DNA of 64,000 nt from Gossypium raimondii (Eukaryota; Streptophyta; Magnoliopsida; Malvales; Malvaceae): assembly GCF_025698545.1 (NCBI RefSeq), contig NC_068575.1, positions 59,591,980 to 59,655,979 of the forward strand. Reading direction: 5' to 3'. Shown in pieces: positions 23,326-35,771 of this stretch. Each line of letters starts with the position of its first letter. Position 1 is the stretch's first letter. A program made the position numbers and the translations under genes. The notes beneath the pieces are model-generated. The model saw nothing but the letters and a program-made list of their open reading frames with translations, was not told the origin of the DNA and did no database searches.

Positions 23326-24042
23326 TATATAATTGTGGGTAGTGGGTAGGGAATGAGGATCTATATTATATATGTGAGACATATATTCATATCAAAGAGC
23401 TAATATAACTTAGAATAAAGAAAATTGCTAAAAAGAGTGATAATAATCTATGTTGCTCTTTATTTTGAGCATGAGTATGAAAATCTTATCTTTCCAAGAC
23501 CCTTTAAATACATAACCCAAAAAACACCCTGTGTTTTACACGTTCAAACTAAAGTCATCATAGACCATAATCGGTAAAAAACAGCAAAGTTTATCCACGC
23601 AAAGTTCATATTTATTAACATCCTACATCAGGTCAAATATGGTAAAGTTGTTTAACAAAAGAGTATGGAATTGGAAACCTGATCATGTAATTTATTTACT
23701 ATAAAGCATTTAATTATCTTCCTGCAAAAAAAAAAAAATTCAAGACATGTAGGGAAAATAGGATACTTAAAGGCAAGGCAAATTTGTAGTAAATTACATA
23801 ATATTCATAGCTGTTCTTTTCTGAAATTTTAAGTTACAAGTTCTTTGTTAGCTATCTTCTCAAATGATGAGATGGTTAAAAGTTCACAATGGCATGTATG
23901 GTAGAGATTTATGTTATATTTAGATATGATATAACATACGATCTTAAAATATTTTCTAAAAATAAAATATATACGTACTGAATACGTATTCGTATTCGAT
24001 ATTCATTATTCGAGACTCTAGGAAAGGAGAGAGAGAGGGTTT

Positions 24043-24049
24043 TATAAAT
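24043..24049 (+). promoter_or_regulatory. TATA box of the TauE/SafE gene
   Basis: TATAAAT in GGGTTTTATAAATGTAG lies 188 bases before the ATG at 24231 and just downstream of a GA-rich tract. The leader would be about 150 bases. Confidence 0.5.
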
Positions 24050-24230
24050 GTAGATACCTAAGAGGTACCGAAGGAGTGAACTCGTTAAATTTCTTCAACT
24101 TTTCTTCCATTTGTATTATGCTACTGTATTGAGAGCAAAAAGGGATAAGAAGAGAATTAAGAAAACTTAAACCCAAGTAAAGTTTCTCATTTGACTCCCT
24201 CCTTGCTAACAGTTCAAGGCAGTAGCCAAA

Positions 24231-27200
24231 ATGGGTCAATTTCATGTGAACCGGAGAGGCTTGGCAATGGTAGCATGGACAGTCTTTATGGTTCTTGTGA
24301 TGATGACCAATGTGGGTCTTGCAGAGAGATTATTGAAAGACGAAAGAAACCACCAAGTTTCCAAAGAAAACGAAAAAACACGAGGGCTTCTACTTAAGGT
24401 TGTCAGCTTCCTATGGCAAGGTGGCAAGTCTGCCTACGAACCAGTCTGGCCGGTGAGTTAGCCGCCGTTTAACCTTGTTGAACATCAACAAGATGAAACA
24501 GCCTTGAAAGTTGAAATCCTTTTTTCTTTCCAATAAATGCACTTGTCTTTAATTTTGCAAGTTAGTTTAGATTTGATAATTGAATTTAAACTAATGATTG
24601 AAATAGGAGATGGAGTTTGGTTGGAAAATAGTTGTGGGAACAATTGTTGGATTCCTTGGTGCAGCTTTGGGTAGCGTTGGAGGGGTTGGTGGTGGTGGGA
24701 TTTTTGTTCCAATGCTCACTCTCATCATAGGTTTCGACCCCAAGTCTTCCACTGCCATTTCCAAGTGTGAGAGTTTTTTCTTAATTTGCTCAAATATTTC
24801 CATGTCAGTATTCATTTTGCATTAATGTCAGTATGTATGAATCCATTTCATAATATGAATACACACGTACGTGCTTATTAAGAGTATGGGTATTGCAGCA
24901 AGCATGGCCATAACATAATTTAACGTTGGTATATGCACTGATAACGCATGATAGGCTTATCATGTAGACTGATAAGAAAGATACATGTATCTATATTTTG
25001 GAGATTGCAGGTATGATAATGGGTGCAGCTGGATCAACAGTATACTATAACCTGAGACTTAGGCATCCAACACTGGAAATGCCTCTCATAGATTATGACT
25101 TGGCGTTGCTCTTCCAGCCCATGCTTATGCTTGGAATCAGCATTGGAGTTACCCTCAATATCATGTTTGCTGATTGGATGGTCACAGTTTTGCTTATCCT
25201 CCTCTTCATTGGTAACAATAATAACATAGTATTGGGAATTCTATCTCATTTTCACCATTTCGGCCAGGAAGATAACTTTTTTTTTAACTATTAATTATGA
25301 TTGATTTCACATGCCATTGTCTCCAGGTACTTCGACTAAAGCCTTATTCAAAGGTGTAGATACATGGAAGAAAGAGACAGTGATGAAAAAGGTAGAGTTT
25401 CCAACTTCGTTTCGCTCTTCATGTTTTTCCATGGCAAGGAATATTAATGAGGATTTTGAGATTCTCTTTTCAGGAAGCAGCAAGGTTAGAAGCTGAGGTG
25501 TCCAAACTAGCTGGTGAGTGCCGTAATTGATCCACCAAATAGCTTTTTATATCCATAAGTAAATTTCAGATGAGAAATAAAGATTAAACTAATGATTCTT
25601 ACATAAACTTGTAAATGTAATGACGGGATCCACATGGATTTACACAAAGGACAATAAACTAGGATGTAATGTGATAGTATGAAGGGGATAGGTAATCAAG
25701 GTAGATATTCAAGTATTGGGTTATCTGTTAAAGTCTGAATTTTGGTTAGAATTTTAGAATATTTGAATAAAAATATTAAACTTGAAAAATGAGTATGACG
25801 GGCCAGTTTAAAATATTATGTTATTTTAATATATTATGTAATTTATAAAACATAAAAGTTAAACATGTAGTAATATATAATACTACAATGTAAATATTCA
25901 AACAAAATTGTTAAGTTGTTTTTATATAAAATTTTAATAAATGAAAAATATAATAAAATTTTAAATATTAAATTAAAATAATAGAAATATTTAAAAAATA
26001 AAAAATAATATAGATGAGCTTAAAAGTAGTTTGGATTAGTGGTTTGAAAATATAGATGAATTTAAACAAAATTTTAAGATAATATTTTGTATCGGATTAA
26101 ACTTATATAAGCAAAAAAATGCAGCTAGACTTGACGGAGAAACGCCCCTAATTAAGTGCTGAGTCATTTGCAGGCATAAACGGTTTGTCCAATTTATTAA
26201 TTCTGGCCACAAAATATGAGTTCAAAAATTCAAAGGAGAAATAACTTCAAAAGAAATTCAAATAAGAAATGGGCTCAGATTCAAACGACAGTTTGTATGA
26301 AAAATAATATATGTGAAAAGCAGAAATATCTCTACATACATAATTAAAGAACATAGCAAATGGGTTGTACTAAACTTAGAGAGTTGCAGATGGAGCTGTT
26401 CAAGATTACAAAATGTTACCTAGTGGCCCAAGCACCATGCCTGATGATGATGTGAGTAATTAAGAACATTTTCAGTGTCCTTACGAAAACAGGCTTTCAT
26501 CTCTAAATCACAATGTTGTTAACCATTGTTGTTAATCATTGAATTCAGATTTCTCTGATACATAACATATACTGGAAAGAGTTATCGCTGCTCGTTTATG
26601 TGTGGATTGGTTTTCTTATCGTTCAGATTATTAAGGTATGCTATTATTGTCCACATCTCAACAACCATCGATGTTTAATGATAAGTTTATATAAGATAGT
26701 TTTTCAAACTGAGTTCGAGTTTTAAGATGACCCACATGTTTATGCAGGAATATCTTCAAACTTGCTCGGTCATGTATTGGATTGTGAACTCTTTGCAGGT
26801 AGAAACTTTGAAATTCTAGATAATTAATAAAAAAAAATGTAGAATCTGGAAAGCTTGAGATGCCCATTTTTGCAGAACAGAGAGTGTAGAGTTTCGTATG
26901 GCTGATATCTCTTCAAATTTTTTGTTGTTATTGTTTTTGTTTTTTCTATAGATACCCATTGCAGCCTCTGTAACAGTGTTTGAAGCCATATGCTTATACA
27001 AAGGGAGAAGGGTGATTGCATCAAAAGGAAAAGAAATCACAAACTGGAAGATATATCAGATTCTTTTTTACTGTTCTTGTGGCATAATTGCTGGTATGGT
27101 TGGTGGTTTGCTTGGACTGGGAGGTGGCTTCATCTTGGGTCCTCTTTTCCTTGAACTTGGAATTCCTCCTCAGGTATTACTTAAACTAGTATCACTAATT

Positions 27201-28007
27201 TTCGCGTATGCTTACATCAAAGGTATTTTCTCTATGGGTATTCACCGGTCTCTCAAAGATTTGCCACTTGCAAGGTGACTCTTTGGCTCGAACCAGAGAC
27301 GCACCCTGCTTATGATAAATCTTTGAGGAGTTGGTGGGTGATCAAAGAGGGCAATACATTCGATGTAAGTAAACACAGGGACGAGTCATATCCCGATATG
27401 TAGGCGTCTTCAAGTAACCAGAAGCTGAAAAAAGATTCATGTCACTATGCAATATTGTCCAGGTAGCTAGTGCAACATCAACGTTTTCAATGGCATTCTC
27501 ATCCTCAATGTCAGTTGTACAATATTATCTTCTCAATCGTTTCCCAATTCCATATGGTAAGCGACATTAGAAGTGAAAAATACTCGGATTTGAGCATGAA
27601 TGTCAAATACAAATATGTACCTAAGGCGTGTTCTCGACATAGACTTCATCGGCCTTAATAGTCTTGATGTTAAACTTTTTTGTTTACCCTGCAGCTGCTT
27701 ATTTCGTTCTAGTCGCCACCATAGCGGCTTTCACCGGCCAGCATGTAGTCCGAAAAATTATCACAGTCCTCGGACGAGCATCGATAATCATCTTCATACT
27801 GGCTTTAACCATCTTTATCAGTGCAATCAGTTTAGGTATAGAATGCTCTATTTAATTTACTTCAGTCCGAAAAGGTATTATAAGAAGCAGAGCTGAACCA
27901 TACAATTTGGTTGAATGTTTGCAGGTGGAGTTGGCATTGCTGATATGGTTGAAAAACTGGAAGATGAAGAGTACATGGGATTTGAAAACCTTTGCAAGCT
28001 CTCTTGA
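24231..28007 (+). CDS. TauE/SafE family membrane protein (sulfite exporter family)
   Basis: Polytopic membrane protein of the TauE/SafE family. Bacterial members export sulfite or sulfoacetate; the substrate of most plant members is not settled. Twelve exons join in frame: 24231-24452, 24607-24766, 25011-25211, 25327-25391, 25474-25513, 26390-26451, 26549-26635, 26748-26798, 26952-27173, 27463-27556, 27695-27835, 27925-28007. The product has 475 residues, about the size of the Arabidopsis family members. An N-terminal hydrophobic segment ([17 protein letters not shown]) could be a signal or first membrane span. The two internal family repeats are clear: [19 protein letters not shown] followed by [19 protein letters not shown] (about residue 90 onward), and [20 protein letters not shown] followed by [20 protein letters not shown] (from about residue 343). 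Between them lies a hydrophilic loop ([15 protein letters not shown]). All introns obey GT-AG. Confidence 0.94.
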
Positions 28008-29049
28008 GTCCTTTCTCTCTCTCTTTTTTTTTCCTTTTGTATTTTTTACTTTGACTTATTACAGATGGAATTCTCAGCAGAGAACAAGCAATTGCATTGA
28101 ACTTAAAGTTAAAGTATTTGTCAATTATTTCCAACTAAAGATTTGGGTTTTGTTATATGTTCTTGTCCAGTCTATGCAAGAAACCTTCTGCAGTCAAATG
28201 TTTTATTTTCCATTTTTTTCCCTTTAATGGTTTTTAGATTAAAATATATATAAAGTTTTGTTTAAATGTAATTGGTCATCCAAAAAATATTTGTTATTTT
28301 AATAAAATTGTAATATAAATTAATATTTATTAAAACAACCATTGTGGTCTATTGAAATAAAATTTGGATTCGGGTGAGAAAAGCATTAATATCCGTAAGG
28401 TACTTATTATTAGAACGGTACCAAGTTATGAACAGCATTCTAGCATATGCAGACTGCTCAGTCAGGTGGGCTCTGAACTCCAATCAACACTAGCGCCAGA
28501 AGTGGTCATCACCCTTTTCCCTCAGTCAGGTGGGTTCTAAAGCTACACATAGATATTTTTTTCTATACAGTATAGATTCTTTTCAATATCTTCGTCCTTC
28601 TTGACGAAAAGGAAGAGAAAACTTAAAGATTAAGAAAATACAATAATAAAAAAACCTCCAAATGAAATTATGGTGAAAGTTGAAACAATTACCTAGAAAA
28701 CGCATGTGATGCAGCTATATACGTATCTTTCGAGAGAACCAACGGCGTCGTTTTCAATCGCACTGAGAGAAGGACAGCGCAACGAAGAACGGACGGTAAA
28801 GATGAGATGATAACACATCCCCAATTTGCGTAATAACAACGCTATTTCATTTTATCAGAAAAAAATAAAAAAAACATAACGCCAACTTCATAACAACCAC
28901 ATTCTTGACGTGGCGCACAGCTATTGGATGGTGTCTGCCAAAATTCTTTTACCCTTTTTCCTCAATTAAAAAAGATGCCGACTTAATACACGTGGATTAA
29001 CATTAACCATTCATCTTTCCAAACACTGACCGTCCATTCTTCAAAAAGC

Positions 29050-29530
29050 CGCCTATATATTTTAGGTTTTGTTGCAAAGAAAATCTCATTCTAAATTTCT
29101 CATCTCCTCTGTTATTTTCTGTTCCTTCCCGCCGTCTAGTTCTTGCAAAAGTTCAGATCTATCTTCTATGATTCCTTATGCGAGGTTTGTTTCTTCAGAT
29201 CCGGTACCACAGTTTCATGATCTTCTCTTTGATATCAGATTGTTGACGAGGGTTAACGTTGTCTGATCTAATGCTTTAAAAAGTCCTTAGACGGCAAGAT
29301 CCAAAGGTTTGCAGGAATCGTTATCTATTTGAAGAGATATATCTTCCTAAGTATGTATTCTATATTCTTTCTCTTTTTCCGTAGTTTATTTTCAATAATT
29401 CCTTTGTTTATATATTGTTCTTGTAATCTTGCAGGGATGGTGAAAGATTTGATCTCGCCAGAGGTGGTTCTTGTTCTTGATCTTAGGATCTATCGTAGTA
29501 GAACAAGTGATGTTCTGAGATAGCGATGTT
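29050..29530 (+). ncRNA. Possible spliced transcript lacking a main ORF
   Basis: A TATA-like element (GCCTATATATTTTAGG, about 29050) is followed by a pyrimidine-rich leader. A strong donor, AA|GTATGTATTC, lies at 29349, and a good acceptor, TTGCAG|GGATGG, at 29434. Only short frames follow: 29170 (MIPYARFVSSDP.., ending near 29266) and 29439 (MVKDLISPEVVLVLDLRIYR.., 28 residues, stop at about 29523). This could be a non-coding RNA, the uORF-bearing leader of a gene whose body is lost or unrecognised, or chance. No microRNA precursor was recognised. Confidence 0.25.
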
Positions 29531-31298
29531 GGATCGAAAGGTGGTTTATGTTTGAAAGGATGTGTAAGATGTCAGGTCAGAGGTCCTAATTATTTTGAAA
29601 ATAAGAATAGGGCTGAGTCCTGATCTATCTTTGTCATCCAAGACCTTTGCCATGTCGGGTGCGCTTGCATGGCAGGTCACCGAAACTTAATAAAAATTCT
29701 ATTTTTTCGGTGTTTTCAGGGGGAGTTCGCACGGGGGTTGCCCGGGTTCTCCTCTCTGCTGTTGTGTCTCGTGCCTCTTTACTTTTTTATCCTTTCTGCT
29801 TACCATTATTTACTTCATATACGCTGCAACATACGGGATGGATGCATGATCCCACATCATCATCACCAACTCGGAATAAGCTGTCGAAGCAATTGATCTT
29901 CAACCACTTGCAAACATCAAACCCAAGGTATTTTTTACGTATTCAAAACAAAATTTTAGTTTAAAAAATAGACATTTGCTAGTTATCATGCCAGTCAATT
30001 TACCATTAACTTTGACAAATATGCACCTAACTATCCTTGGGTTACCAGGATAAGCCGGATAAGGATGAGAATCGTATATATCTTAAACATAGATATAATT
30101 TATAATCAATTTCTAAAAGCATCTTTATCAATTCTAGATTTTTGGTACTTGTCTTTATTTTTAAAAACGGAGTTAATTATTTTCAAATAACGATTTTGAT
30201 AACAACTTTTAAATTTATTTGATTTTTCCTAACTGACCGTGTTCTTTCACTGTATATTTTAGGAGTTTAATTATATTACCAATAAGTTTTTTAAAATTGT
30301 TAAAATAAGCTATTCAATTTTGAACTTCTCATGGTCTTAAAATTTCAAGATTTATTTTTAATATGTTTGTTTTAATAGCTAGTTGATCTAATAAGAACAA
30401 GAGTATAGTATTCAAGTGGTGATATGTCGGTTAGATTTTGTTTAGAAAATTCGGTACTCGTTTTTTTATTTGCCTTCACACATCCCAGCTTAAATAACCC
30501 AAAATATGCCATGGCTTAGGTAGAGCAATTAGGCAATAACTGTTTTTAAATGTATTCAATGGTATGTCCATTTGAATCAGCTGAAAATTTCACCAATTCC
30601 CTTTGCAAAGTGCTTACTAAAATACTGGATTACATTTAGGCGGAGACGGTAAGGATTTCCCCGATAAAGTAGGTATCTTAATACAATGATCAATTTCCCA
30701 GTATCAATCCTGGTTCCATGTAATTGCCTATGCTAATTTCTCATTTTATCATTATTATTTTCCTTTTAATGTATTATCCTCGTATCTATTTTTCTCCGAA
30801 CTGCGTATTTTGAGAATTTTTTTAGTACGTGTACATGTCTTGTATTGCCCTGTAGTTGTTCAGGCTCTTGCATGGGCCTTTATTATTCATTGCGTTGAAG
30901 GTTGTAGTTCATTTACTAGCTGTTGAAGATATTGACGGAAGTTGTATCAGCAGTGAGAAGAGGTAGTTTGTGTATTGGGAGTTTGCATATGTCAGCTTTG
31001 ATTAGCATCGGGGATCAATGTATTTGAGCTTTGGTCGATTTTCAAGATTTATGGATTTATAGAGAGTGGAGCTTGGGACGCACCAGATGAAGAGCTCGAT
31101 GCTTTTGCGGGTTCTATTGGTAGAAGGTCTTCCATCATTTTCCTAGTTCTTGAAGCATTGAAGTCATTGCATATATTGAATCCTTGATTTTTTACATGGT
31201 GCAGTTTTCTACTGGGATTAGTTCTGAAGAAGTGTTTGATACGAGAGGTACATATGTCAAATGTGTAACCGGTTCCATTTACATATTAAAAAATTTTC

Positions 31299-31390
31299 AG
31301 TGGACTTCGGTCCCGTGGTTTTTTCCCCTTTATGGGGTTTTCCACGTAAATTTGGTGTCTTTCTTATATTCTTATGTTCATTCGTTATTA
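31299..31390 (+). repeat. copia LTR U5 remnant, different family
   Basis: CCCGTGGTTTTTTCCCCTTT followed by ATGGGGTTTTCCACGTAAAT and TTGGTGTCTTTCTTATATTC has the layout seen near the 3' end of plant copia LTRs. The element at 14400-14842 carries the same layout in other words (GTGGTTTTTTATTC, GAGTTTTTCCACGTTAATTT). The rest of an LTR and any internal sequence could not be identified. Confidence 0.5.
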
Positions 31391-31958
31391 AGCCGAAGGT
31401 GAATCGCGTCACACTATTGATTCCATTCGAAGGTATGAAAATAAATGATATCCCATTAATTCTTTCTACTAAAAGTTTTCAACGTTTTCAACTAAATTAA
31501 TAACCCTATTCAAGTCAAGTCTCTCTATTGTATTACGAAAAAAACCATCGTGTTTCTCTGTGATTTTAAACCCGAGTTTTACTTCAGGTTTGAGAGTTGC
31601 TATTATTTTTGGGCTCTTAAGGCTTCGTTCTTTGAAGTTGTTTTCTATAATGGTTCTTAATAATTTTTTATAAAAACATTATTTCATTCCATTTAAAAAA
31701 CAAATTCACGCATGTAAATTGTTGATTATGATTCAGATTTGAGTTTCTGAGGAAGTTCTTTATATTCGAACAGATAACTTCAAAAAATTGGGTACCCATT
31801 ACGGATTTTGATAATATGATTTGCTTTTTCCTTTGAAAATCGCTGTTTTCTGCGAATTGTCTGAACTCTTAACTGTAGTCCACACTAAATTTTGTTTATA
31901 TTTCGTCAAAAGGAAAAGGAGGTGCATTGTTGATTCATTTATGACCATTTATTTCGAA

Positions 31959-32041
31959 AGATCTGTAAGCTCAAAACGGCAGAGCGCTGAATCCTTTTGA
32001 CGGGGGTTGAGAGGTTGGTGGTTCGAATCCATCCAGATCTG
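31959..32041 (+). tRNA. tRNA-like sequence, probably a tRNA pseudogene
   Basis: AGATCTG at 31959 pairs perfectly with CAGATCT at 32034-32040 as an acceptor stem. GCTC and GAGC form a D stem. GGTGG-TTCGAAT-CCATC forms a T arm containing the exact B-box sequence GGTTCGAATCC. A run of nine T (32042-32050) could end Pol III transcription. The anticodon arm is not canonical: AATCC can pair with GGGTT but leaves a nine-base loop (TTTTGACGG), and one extra base precedes the D stem. I therefore give no amino acid and regard it as a degenerate tRNA or tRNA-derived sequence. Confidence 0.4.
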
Positions 32042-33240
32042 TTTTTTTTTCTTTCTCCTTTTTTCGGTAATGGAAAAAATATGAATATACAGACGGAACT
32101 TTATAATTTTGACAAAGATCAATTTATTTTTGTATTAATTCTTTAGAAGTATATTAATTTTTTATAATTTAGTATTATTTTGAAAATTTAATGTTAGAAA
32201 GCAATATCTATTGCTTGGACTATTTTCACAAGCAGCATTTAGATGACTAACACGTTCTTTCTTAGTGTAATAAAACAATAAATATTATTTTATTATAAAA
32301 TGAGCCATAGCATTATTACGATTTTAATTTATAAAATTAAAATTTCCTGTATATGGTACTAACTCAGAAAACAATGTTAATTGACTTGTTATAAGAGGGT
32401 CAAAAGAAGTAATGGTACTTATTTAATGCTAGCGTTTAAAACAATGAACTTGTCTTTACCTTAAGAAGGTAAAAAATGAACATTTTATAAGAAAACAGTG
32501 ACCACTTAGAAAACCTAGAAAATCACAGCGGAAACTTCTTATTTCTATATGGAAATTAAATTCTATAGTTGAACAGAAAAAAAAAGAATATTAAATTCTA
32601 TAAGAACAAAAAAATTGTTTTAATATGTTTATTATTTATTAGACCACTTATCTCGGATTAGCATTTTCAATAAAAATTTGAAGACATTATTTCTTTTCTG
32701 AAACACTAAATTTTATATAATGCTTTAAAAATAAAAATATATAAATTAAATGAAAAACATACCACAGTGGAGTTGAAACTGGTGCCATTGCGTGGAAAGT
32801 GGAAACGCAAGCATAATGCGGTGGTCCAAGCTTTCGGCCTTTCTTTTTTCTGAGAATAGCTTTTAGCCATTCTTTCTGTTTTCTGAGACTAGACAACCAG
32901 GTCCCTCGTTTATTTTGGTCATTATAAATTCTTTTTCAATTTAGTTACTTAATTAGGATGATTATCCGAACTCGTCACTATTATTAAAAATTTCGTTAAT
33001 TTATCGACGGATTGACACGCTTAAATTCAAGTCTTTTTTATATTATCAACAATATTGATACCAATTAAGTTAAACTCAATCAACAAAATTTATTTTTTTC
33101 TAGTAAATTATATAATTACATCGTATTATAATAATATTTTTTTGAAAAAAAAAGCAAGGCTATGAGGCCCACGCTTGGGTTCTAAAACATTAATAAAATA
33201 AACTCAAACCAACAATACTCTTGTATTCCCATCATTAATA

Positions 33241-33737
33241 AAGGAAGAAATCTGAAAGCTTTGATATTCTCACTGCCCCTGATAGTTTCGATATTCAGCT
33301 GGTTTTTGCATAACCAGGTACATATAATTTAAAATTTTTCCTTCTTTTCTAATCTCGTTTTTGTTATTTCTAATATTTCAACACTTACAGTGTTCTTGTG
33401 CTGTAAAGTAGATCTATCTGCATTGACTGTTTCATCCATATTATTAATTTTTGTGTTGATTATAAGATTTGAATAAACTACTCCTTCCCCCCCCCCCCTT
33501 TTTTTTTTGAGAGCTTGCGAAGAGATAGATCTGTTTTTAAATTGATGGATCTTTAAGAGTTCTGGACCTCTGTTTGGCGTTCATTACAGCTGTTTAGTTT
33601 ATGCTAATAATAGTAATAATAATAATCAAATTTGTTATGAACATTAGAACAATCGTTTTAATTAATTAATTAATTAATTAATTTTAAACTGAAAAGTTGA
33701 GCATGTTAAGATTGTGATTGACTTGATTTGCAGGGAA
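33241..33737 (+). other. Likely 5' UTR and UTR intron of the Sec14 gene
   Basis: A leader exon probably ends at 33317 (ATAACCAG|GTACAT) and a UTR intron runs to 33733 (GATTTGCAG|GGAAATG), putting the ATG four bases into the next exon. The intron holds a run of 12 C then 10 T (33487-33508) and an (ATTA)n stretch near 33659-33682. No TATA box was identified. Confidence 0.5.
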
Positions 33738-35771
33738 ATGTTTCTTCGGAGAAAGCATACACAGAAGGATGATTCTGAGCAACGAGATGCAAAGGTAATA
33801 TTTATTTATTTTATTCGAATATATTTGTATTTTGAGCAGACTAAATTTAATTAATTCGGTTCATAGCTTTATCGTTGTTGATCAAAGGATTGGAAATAAT
33901 GAGAAATCCTTCAAAGTTTATGGAATTGATCTGTAGATGTTGTAAATACGGGAGGCGTCAAATTAAAGTCTAAAAAGTATTTTTGAATTCTTTGTTATTT
34001 CGACTCTTCATTTTTCCGGCTTACGGCATCTGTGTTCTACATTTGAGTCCAAAGCATATCTAAATATAAAAAGTTGAATCATATACTTGGTTGATAAGCA
34101 GGTCATTGAACTCAGGACTGCAATAGGACCCCTGTCTGGACGTTGTTCATTGTTCTGTACCGATGCATGCCTCATGAGATATTTAGAAGCTCGGAATTGG
34201 AATGTAGACAAGGCAAGGAAGATGTTAGAAGAGACATTAAAGTGGCGATCGACTTATAAGCCTGAAGAAATCCGTTGGGTATGTTTGATAATTCCTGCCT
34301 CCTTATGGTAGCAATGTGTGGATAATTTAGTAATCATTATGTAACTCTGGTTGCGAGTGTCAGACATGGATATATATCCGAGACTTGTATATTCATTCAT
34401 TTCAAGATTTTCATGTATCTTCAAAGTATTTGGATGATTATACCCTTTTATCCGGACATATATAGGATATAGATATTCCCGGAAAAAAAGAAAATGAATA
34501 GTCTTAGCAACATAGAGTTGTTAGTGCAGGATGAGATTCCAAAGCGTATTAGAATACTTGAAACTTTGTTTAATAAGTTCAAGTCAAAACTCGTTTAGAT
34601 CAGTTTTGATGTCTCTCTATAAATTTAAGATTTTATGGTTATGAAACTGGACAATTGTTCTTTCCTTCTACCTGATCATGAATCACGGATGACATGTTTC
34701 ATTCCTGTTTTTGCGTATGATTATGAGTTTATAACTAGTAAAATTTCTGATGTTAAAAGGCTTATTTTTGGTTTCTGGAATTTACCTCATGACATGTTTT
34801 TCTCCAGCACGAAGTGGCACATGAAGGTGAGACCGGAAAAGTATCCCGAGCGAGTTTCCATGACCGTCAAGGAAGAACAGTGCTTATATTGAGGCCTGGA
34901 ATGCAGGTTTGCAGTAGGTTTCATTCAGTTTGCTAAGCTTCGTCACCAAACATGCCCTTTTAATTTTCCCACCTATATGTCTTGGCAGAACACTACATCA
35001 GCGGAAAATAATATTCGCCATTTGGTCTATCTCTTAGAAAATGCTATCATAAATCTCTCCGAAGGCCAAGAGCAAATGTCATGGTTGATAGACTTCACAG
35101 GATTTTCCTTGAACACCAGTGTTCCCATCAGAACAGCCCGGGATATCATATACATCCTTCAGAGCCACTATCCAGAGAGGCTGGCAATCGCTTTCTTGTA
35201 TAATCCACCAAGGTTTTTTGAAGCCTTCTATAAGGTTTTCTCTCCAGCCTTTCCATTAATTTGGTTTCTTGTATTCTTTAAGCATTCTATAAGTCTGGCA
35301 GGAAGACCATTGCCTAACCTAGTTATTTATATCTCCATACGGATATCTGATTATATGTTTGACGCTAATATTGCAACATGTATTTAGGAACATAGGAACT
35401 AACATAAAACCAATGTACTTGGCTCCTTGAAGTTGCAATATTTCATTTGATTGATGTGTTGCTATGTACATTTTCCACAGGCTGTGAGGTATTTTCTGGA
35501 TCCAAAAACAGCTCAGAAGGTGAAATTTGTTTACCCTAAAAACAAAGGTAGTGTGGAGATGATGCAATTATATTTTGATATTGAGAATCTCCCCAACGAA
35601 TTTGGGGGAAACGCAACATTGAAGTATGACCACGAAGAGTTCTCACGATTGATGGCTCAAGATGATGTAAAAACTGCTAAATTCTGGGGAATTGATGAGA
35701 AACCATACCAAATTGGCAATGGACATTCAGTAGCACCGGAGCCAGCGCCCATTTCACAACAAGCGGGCTGA
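33738..35771 (+). CDS. Sec14-like CRAL-TRIO domain protein
   Basis: Cytosolic or peripheral lipid-binding protein of the Sec14p phosphatidylinositol-transfer type. Five coding exons, 33738-33794, 34102-34278, 34808-34906, 34989-35234 and 35481-35771, join in phase to 289 residues. An N-terminal CRAL-TRIO-N helical region contains CLMRYLEARNWNVDKARKML and LKWRSTYKPEEIRW. The lipid-binding domain follows, with GRTVLILRPGMQNTTS, MSWLIDFTGFSL, the helix TARDIIYILQSHYPERL, AFLYNPPRFFEAFYK and FLDPKTAQKVKFVYP. The tail is short and proline-rich, so there is no GOLD or nodulin extension. Size and layout fit the short plant Sec14 class exemplified by At1g75170 (from memory). It is convergent with the ERDL6-like gene, 2.06 kb away. 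The starting methionine is the first ATG after the inferred UTR intron. Confidence 0.94.

Larger units (their letters stand above)
19776..24040. other. Intergenic region between transporter and TauE/SafE gene
   Basis: No coding sequence was recognised. It contains a GGCCCGG-rich hAT-like remnant (20592-21001) and a palindromic MITE (22990-23325). 21000-22350 is extremely A/T-rich. A GA-rich stretch (GGAGAGAGAGAGGG) near 24028 just precedes the TATA box of the next gene. Confidence 0.5.
28008..33240. other. Long intergenic region, possible non-coding transcript
   Basis: Over 5 kb without a clear protein gene. It contains a promoter-like and spliced-looking stretch (29050-29530), a copia LTR fragment (31299-31390) and a tRNA-like sequence (31959-32041), each listed separately. 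32100-32700 is A/T-rich and featureless. 30000-31200 is of higher complexity than most gaps here, but no frame stays open and no family is recognised. Confidence 0.5.

Noticed and set aside
24242-24712. Minus-strand frames across TauE/SafE exons 1-2
   Set aside because: They are opposite a multi-exon gene whose 12 exons join in phase with family motifs.
24767-25010. TauE/SafE intron 2 and intron 5 considered as carrying retained exons or nested genes
   Set aside because: The exons on both sides join in phase without them, and no conserved frame lies inside.
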